Shown here in pieces: positions 4,499 through 6,533 of a stretch of DNA of 6,533 nt (positions are counted from its first letter, which is position 1; the number at the start of each line of letters is the position of its first letter). The DNA comes from Nanobdellota archaeon. Its GTDB lineage: Archaea > Nanobdellota > Nanobdellia > SCGC-AAA011-G17 > ARS1403. The stretch spans positions 1-6,533 of the forward strand of contig JAHJRB010000036.1 in NCBI GenBank assembly GCA_018831025.1. Reading direction: 5' to 3'. The notes under the pieces are model-generated. The model searched no databases and was not told where the DNA came from. It saw only the letters and a program-made list of their open reading frames with translations. Position numbers and translations under genes: made by a program.

Positions 4499-5329
4499 AT
4501 GATAATCAAAGAAACTTTTTTACAAAAGTTAAGAAATGCTTTTAACTTGAATATATATGAAGTGAAAATATGGACAGCTTTATTATCTAGAGGAGTAAGT
4601 ACTGCTGGAGAGCTATCTGATATAAGCGAAGTTCCTAGATCTAGAAGTTATGATGTTCTTGAAACTTTAGAGAAAAAAGGCTTTGTTATTATGAAATTAG
4701 GCAAGCCAATTAAATATTTAGCTATTAAACCAGAAGATATTGTAAAAAGAGTTAAACAAAATGTTAAAAATAAATTAGATAAGAAATTAAAACAATTAGA
4801 GGATGTTAAAAGTACTGCTTTTTTTGGAGAATTAAAAAAATTACATACTAATGGAATTAAATTAGTAGAACCTAGTGATTTTACTGGAAGTTTAAAAGGT
4901 AGAGAGAATATTTATGATAAAATGGGCAATATGATTGAGAGTGCTAAAGAGAGTATTGTGCTTGTAACAAGTTCTAAAGGCTTAATAAGAAAAGCTAAAA
5001 TATTAAACAGAAAAATAAAGAAATTAAAAGACAGAGGAGTTAAAATAAAAATAGTTGCTCCTATCAATAAAGAAAATTTAAGCGTAGTTAAAGAGTTAAG
5101 TCAATTTGCTGAAGTAAGAAATACAAGAAAAATAAATGCAAGATTTATGGTTATTGATAATAAAGAAGTTGTATTTATGGTATTAGACGATGAAGATGTT
5201 CATGCAAGTTATGATACAGGAATCTGGATGAATACACCATTTTTTGCAAACTCTTTAATTAATATGTTTAATGTAGTTTGGGAAAATTTAGAAGACAGTA
5301 AAAGTGTTTTAGCTAAATTAGGAAAGTAA
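4499..5329 (+). CDS. TrmB-family transcriptional regulator with PLD-like C-terminal domain, 276 aa
   Basis: The N-terminal winged helix-turn-helix (about residues 8-75) has the TrmB signature. It includes NLNIYEVKIWTALLSRGVST (16-35), the recognition helix VPRSRSYDVLETLEKKGFV (45-63), and the wing MKLGKPIKYLAI. A Lys-rich linker, probably coiled coil, follows (about 79-115). The C-terminal half (about 130-265) matches the phospholipase-D-like ligand domain common in archaeal TrmB proteins: GRENIYDKM, GVKIKIVAPI, ARFMVIDNKEVVFMV and the ending TGIWMNTPFFANSLINMFNVVW. No HKD catalytic motif is visible, so it probably senses a ligand or dimerises rather than acting as an enzyme. TrmB proteins regulate sugar transport and metabolism in some archaea; this target is unknown. 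GGGTG at 4485-4489 may serve as its ribosome site, nine bases before the ATG. Confidence 0.9.
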   Translation: MIIKETFLQKLRNAFNLNIYEVKIWTALLSRGVSTAGELSDISEVPRSRSYDVLETLEKKGFVIMKLGKPIKYLAIKPEDIVKRVKQNVKNKLDKKLKQLEDVKSTAFFGELKKLHTNGIKLVEPSDFTGSLKGRENIYDKMGNMIESAKESIVLVTSSKGLIRKAKILNRKIKKLKDRGVKIKIVAPINKENLSVVKELSQFAEVRNTRKINARFMVIDNKEVVFMVLDDEDVHASYDTGIWMNTPFFANSLINMFNVVWENLEDSKSVLAKLGK

Positions 5330-5336
5330 TTTTTAA

Positions 5337-6533
5337 TTAACTAAAATAATCTTTAACTCTTTTTGAAGTTGCTTCTAATTGTTGTCTGTATTTTTGATTT
5401 GCTTCGCTTAATTTCCATCTCTTTACAATATATTTTCCTAAGACTCTTGTAACTGCTGGATAAAGAGGATAGGGATTTGTTGGAAGATCTCTATAAGATC
5501 TTAAAAGTATTCTTGGAAAAGCTCCAATTCTGTAAAAGTCTTCATAGCATTGGATAATTCCTTCCTGCCATTGAGTGGGAGTCATATTTGGATGGGTATT
5601 AACAACATGTAATCCATCATATTGTCTCCAATCTTTTGTTAATATTCTTCCTTCTTTTTCATACCTTGCATGTAATCTAGAACCCGGTAAAGGGCTTAAG
5701 GCCATTAATTGAAAAAAATCTACTTTATTCCTTTTACAAAATTCTGTGATTTCCTTAAAAGTTTCTAAAGTATCTGGGTCCATTCCTGCCATAAACATAC
5801 CTAAAACATACATATCATTTTCATGGAAGACCCCAATGGCTGCTTCAATATCTGCTACTGTTTGGGGTTTTCCTAAGGCTCTTAAAGCTTCATCTGTAAC
5901 ACCTTCAAATCCAAAGTAGCCCATCCAACACCCAGCTTGTTTCATTTTAGCTGCTAAATTAGGACGCTTACCTATTCTAACAGTAGATTGAGCTGACCAA
6001 GGTCTTGAAAAACCAGAAGCAATCATATCATCTAATAAAGACTCTAATCTTTTTGGATTAGCTGTAAAATTATCATCTACGAAAAATATATTTCCCTCTT
6101 TGTATTGTTTTAACTCTTCTAAAAGATTTTCACTACTTCTAGTTCTAACTTTTCTACCGAACATTGGGACGACTGAACAGAATTCACAATCATGCGGACA
6201 TCCCATAGAAGTCATCACAGGGATTGAACCTTTTTGACTACGGTCTTTAATTAAAGTAAAGTCAGGAAAAGGTAATTCATCTAAATTTTCTAATGGATGA
6301 CCATGGATTACTTTATCTACGATTTCTCCAGATAGGATTCCAAGTAAAGTTTTTTTATCACACTCACCCACAAAAACTTGGTCAAAATCATTAGAAACAT
6401 CGTCAGGCAACATAGATGCATGAATTCCTCCGACTATAGTTCTTGCTTCTAAACCTCTTGCGTTTCTAGCTCGTTTATAGTCTCTTGCTATTTTTCTTCC
6501 TCTATCTATGGTTGTAGTCATACAACTAAGAGC
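5337..6533 (-). CDS. Cobalamin-binding-type radical SAM protein, 5' end outside window
   Basis: The frame is open to the right edge: four codons (Ala-Leu-Ser-Cys) precede the first visible ATG at 6521. The text around it (SCMTTTIDRGRKIA) looks like the middle of a B12-binding domain, so that ATG is probably internal. Counted from it, residues 1-55 are the end of the cobalamin-binding domain (IVGGIHASMLPDD, VFVGE). CPHDCEFC gives the 4Fe-4S cluster ligands Cys108, Cys112 and Cys115. IFFVDDNFTANPKRL (145-159), WSAQSTVRI and GYFGFEG continue the radical SAM barrel. The C-terminal region (from about 313) resembles those of class B radical SAM methyltransferases. Such enzymes often methylate or couple unactivated carbons in lipids, cofactors or natural products; the substrate here cannot be read from sequence. 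Composition is less Lys-rich and richer in Arg/Ala than neighbours, hinting at transfer. Confidence 0.88.
   Translation of the reverse strand, partial: ALSCMTTTIDRGRKIARDYKRARNARGLEARTIVGGIHASMLPDDVSNDFDQVFVGECDKKTLLGILSGEIVDKVIHGHPLENLDELPFPDFTLIKDRSQKGSIPVMTSMGCPHDCEFCSVVPMFGRKVRTRSSENLLEELKQYKEGNIFFVDDNFTANPKRLESLLDDMIASGFSRPWSAQSTVRIGKRPNLAAKMKQAGCWMGYFGFEGVTDEALRALGKPQTVADIEAAIGVFHENDMYVLGMFMAGMDPDTLETFKEITEFCKRNKVDFFQLMALSPLPGSRLHARYEKEGRILTKDWRQYDGLHVVNTHPNMTPTQWQEGIIQCYEDFYRIGAFPRILLRSYRDLPTNPYPLYPAVTRVLGKYIVKRWKLSEANQKYRQQLEATSKRVKDYFS

Noticed and set aside
4635..4644. Perfect ten-base palindrome CTAGATCTAG as a possible operator
   Set aside because: It encodes the conserved PRSRS of the TrmB recognition helix, so codon choice explains it, and it is inside a gene.
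5330..5340. T-run and TTAATTAA between the TrmB and radical SAM stops as a two-way terminator
   Set aside because: Only five Ts occur in a row and there is no stem. In DNA this AT-rich it is not distinct enough to call.
5484..5503. Repeated AGATCT with inverted-repeat character
   Set aside because: It lies within the radical SAM coding sequence and is short; no regulatory role is supported.

Overview
The window looks like a piece of a compact, AT-rich archaeal genome, probably from a DPANN lineage such as Pacearchaeota or Woesearchaeota. The main evidence is a Kae1-type protein, a TrmB-family regulator with a PLD-like C-terminal half, several very small Lys-rich proteins, and repeated archaeal TATA boxes about 26-27 bp upstream of start codons. 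The lineage is an inference. No tRNA, rRNA, CRISPR array or insertion sequence was seen.

Left part (1-2065). The tail of an unknown plus-strand gene (2-109) runs into a minus-strand SprT-like zinc metalloprotease (98-499). Next is a minus-strand 82-aa protein of unknown function (532-780). A short divergent promoter region then leads to a standalone Kae1 homologue (870-1847, plus). Its stop overlaps that of a convergent 73-aa single-pass membrane protein (1844-2065, minus).

Middle part (2113-4129), all minus strand. A 303-aa protein (2113-3024) has a proline-rich linker and a C-terminal region resembling the N-terminal domain of GspE/CpaF/FlaI-type secretion ATPases, but no Walker ATPase domain follows. 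Next comes a likely type II toxin-antitoxin pair: a DUF4258-like toxin first (3456-3659), then a YgiT/MqsA-type zinc-finger antitoxin with an AbrB-like C-terminus (3106-3453). A palindrome sits where the pair's transcript should start. A coiled-coil protein (3707-4120) follows, with the clearest Shine-Dalgarno site in the window.

Right part (4274-6533). A plus-strand operon of a small membrane protein and the TrmB-family regulator meets, seven bases later, a convergent radical SAM protein of the cobalamin-binding type. The 5' end of that gene lies outside the window.

Overall the genes are tightly packed, with short or overlapping convergent ends. Most have their own promoter and appear to give leaderless mRNAs. 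The best leads are the toxin-antitoxin pair with its candidate operator, the ATPase-less secretion-ATPase domain protein, and the Kae1 with altered signature motifs.
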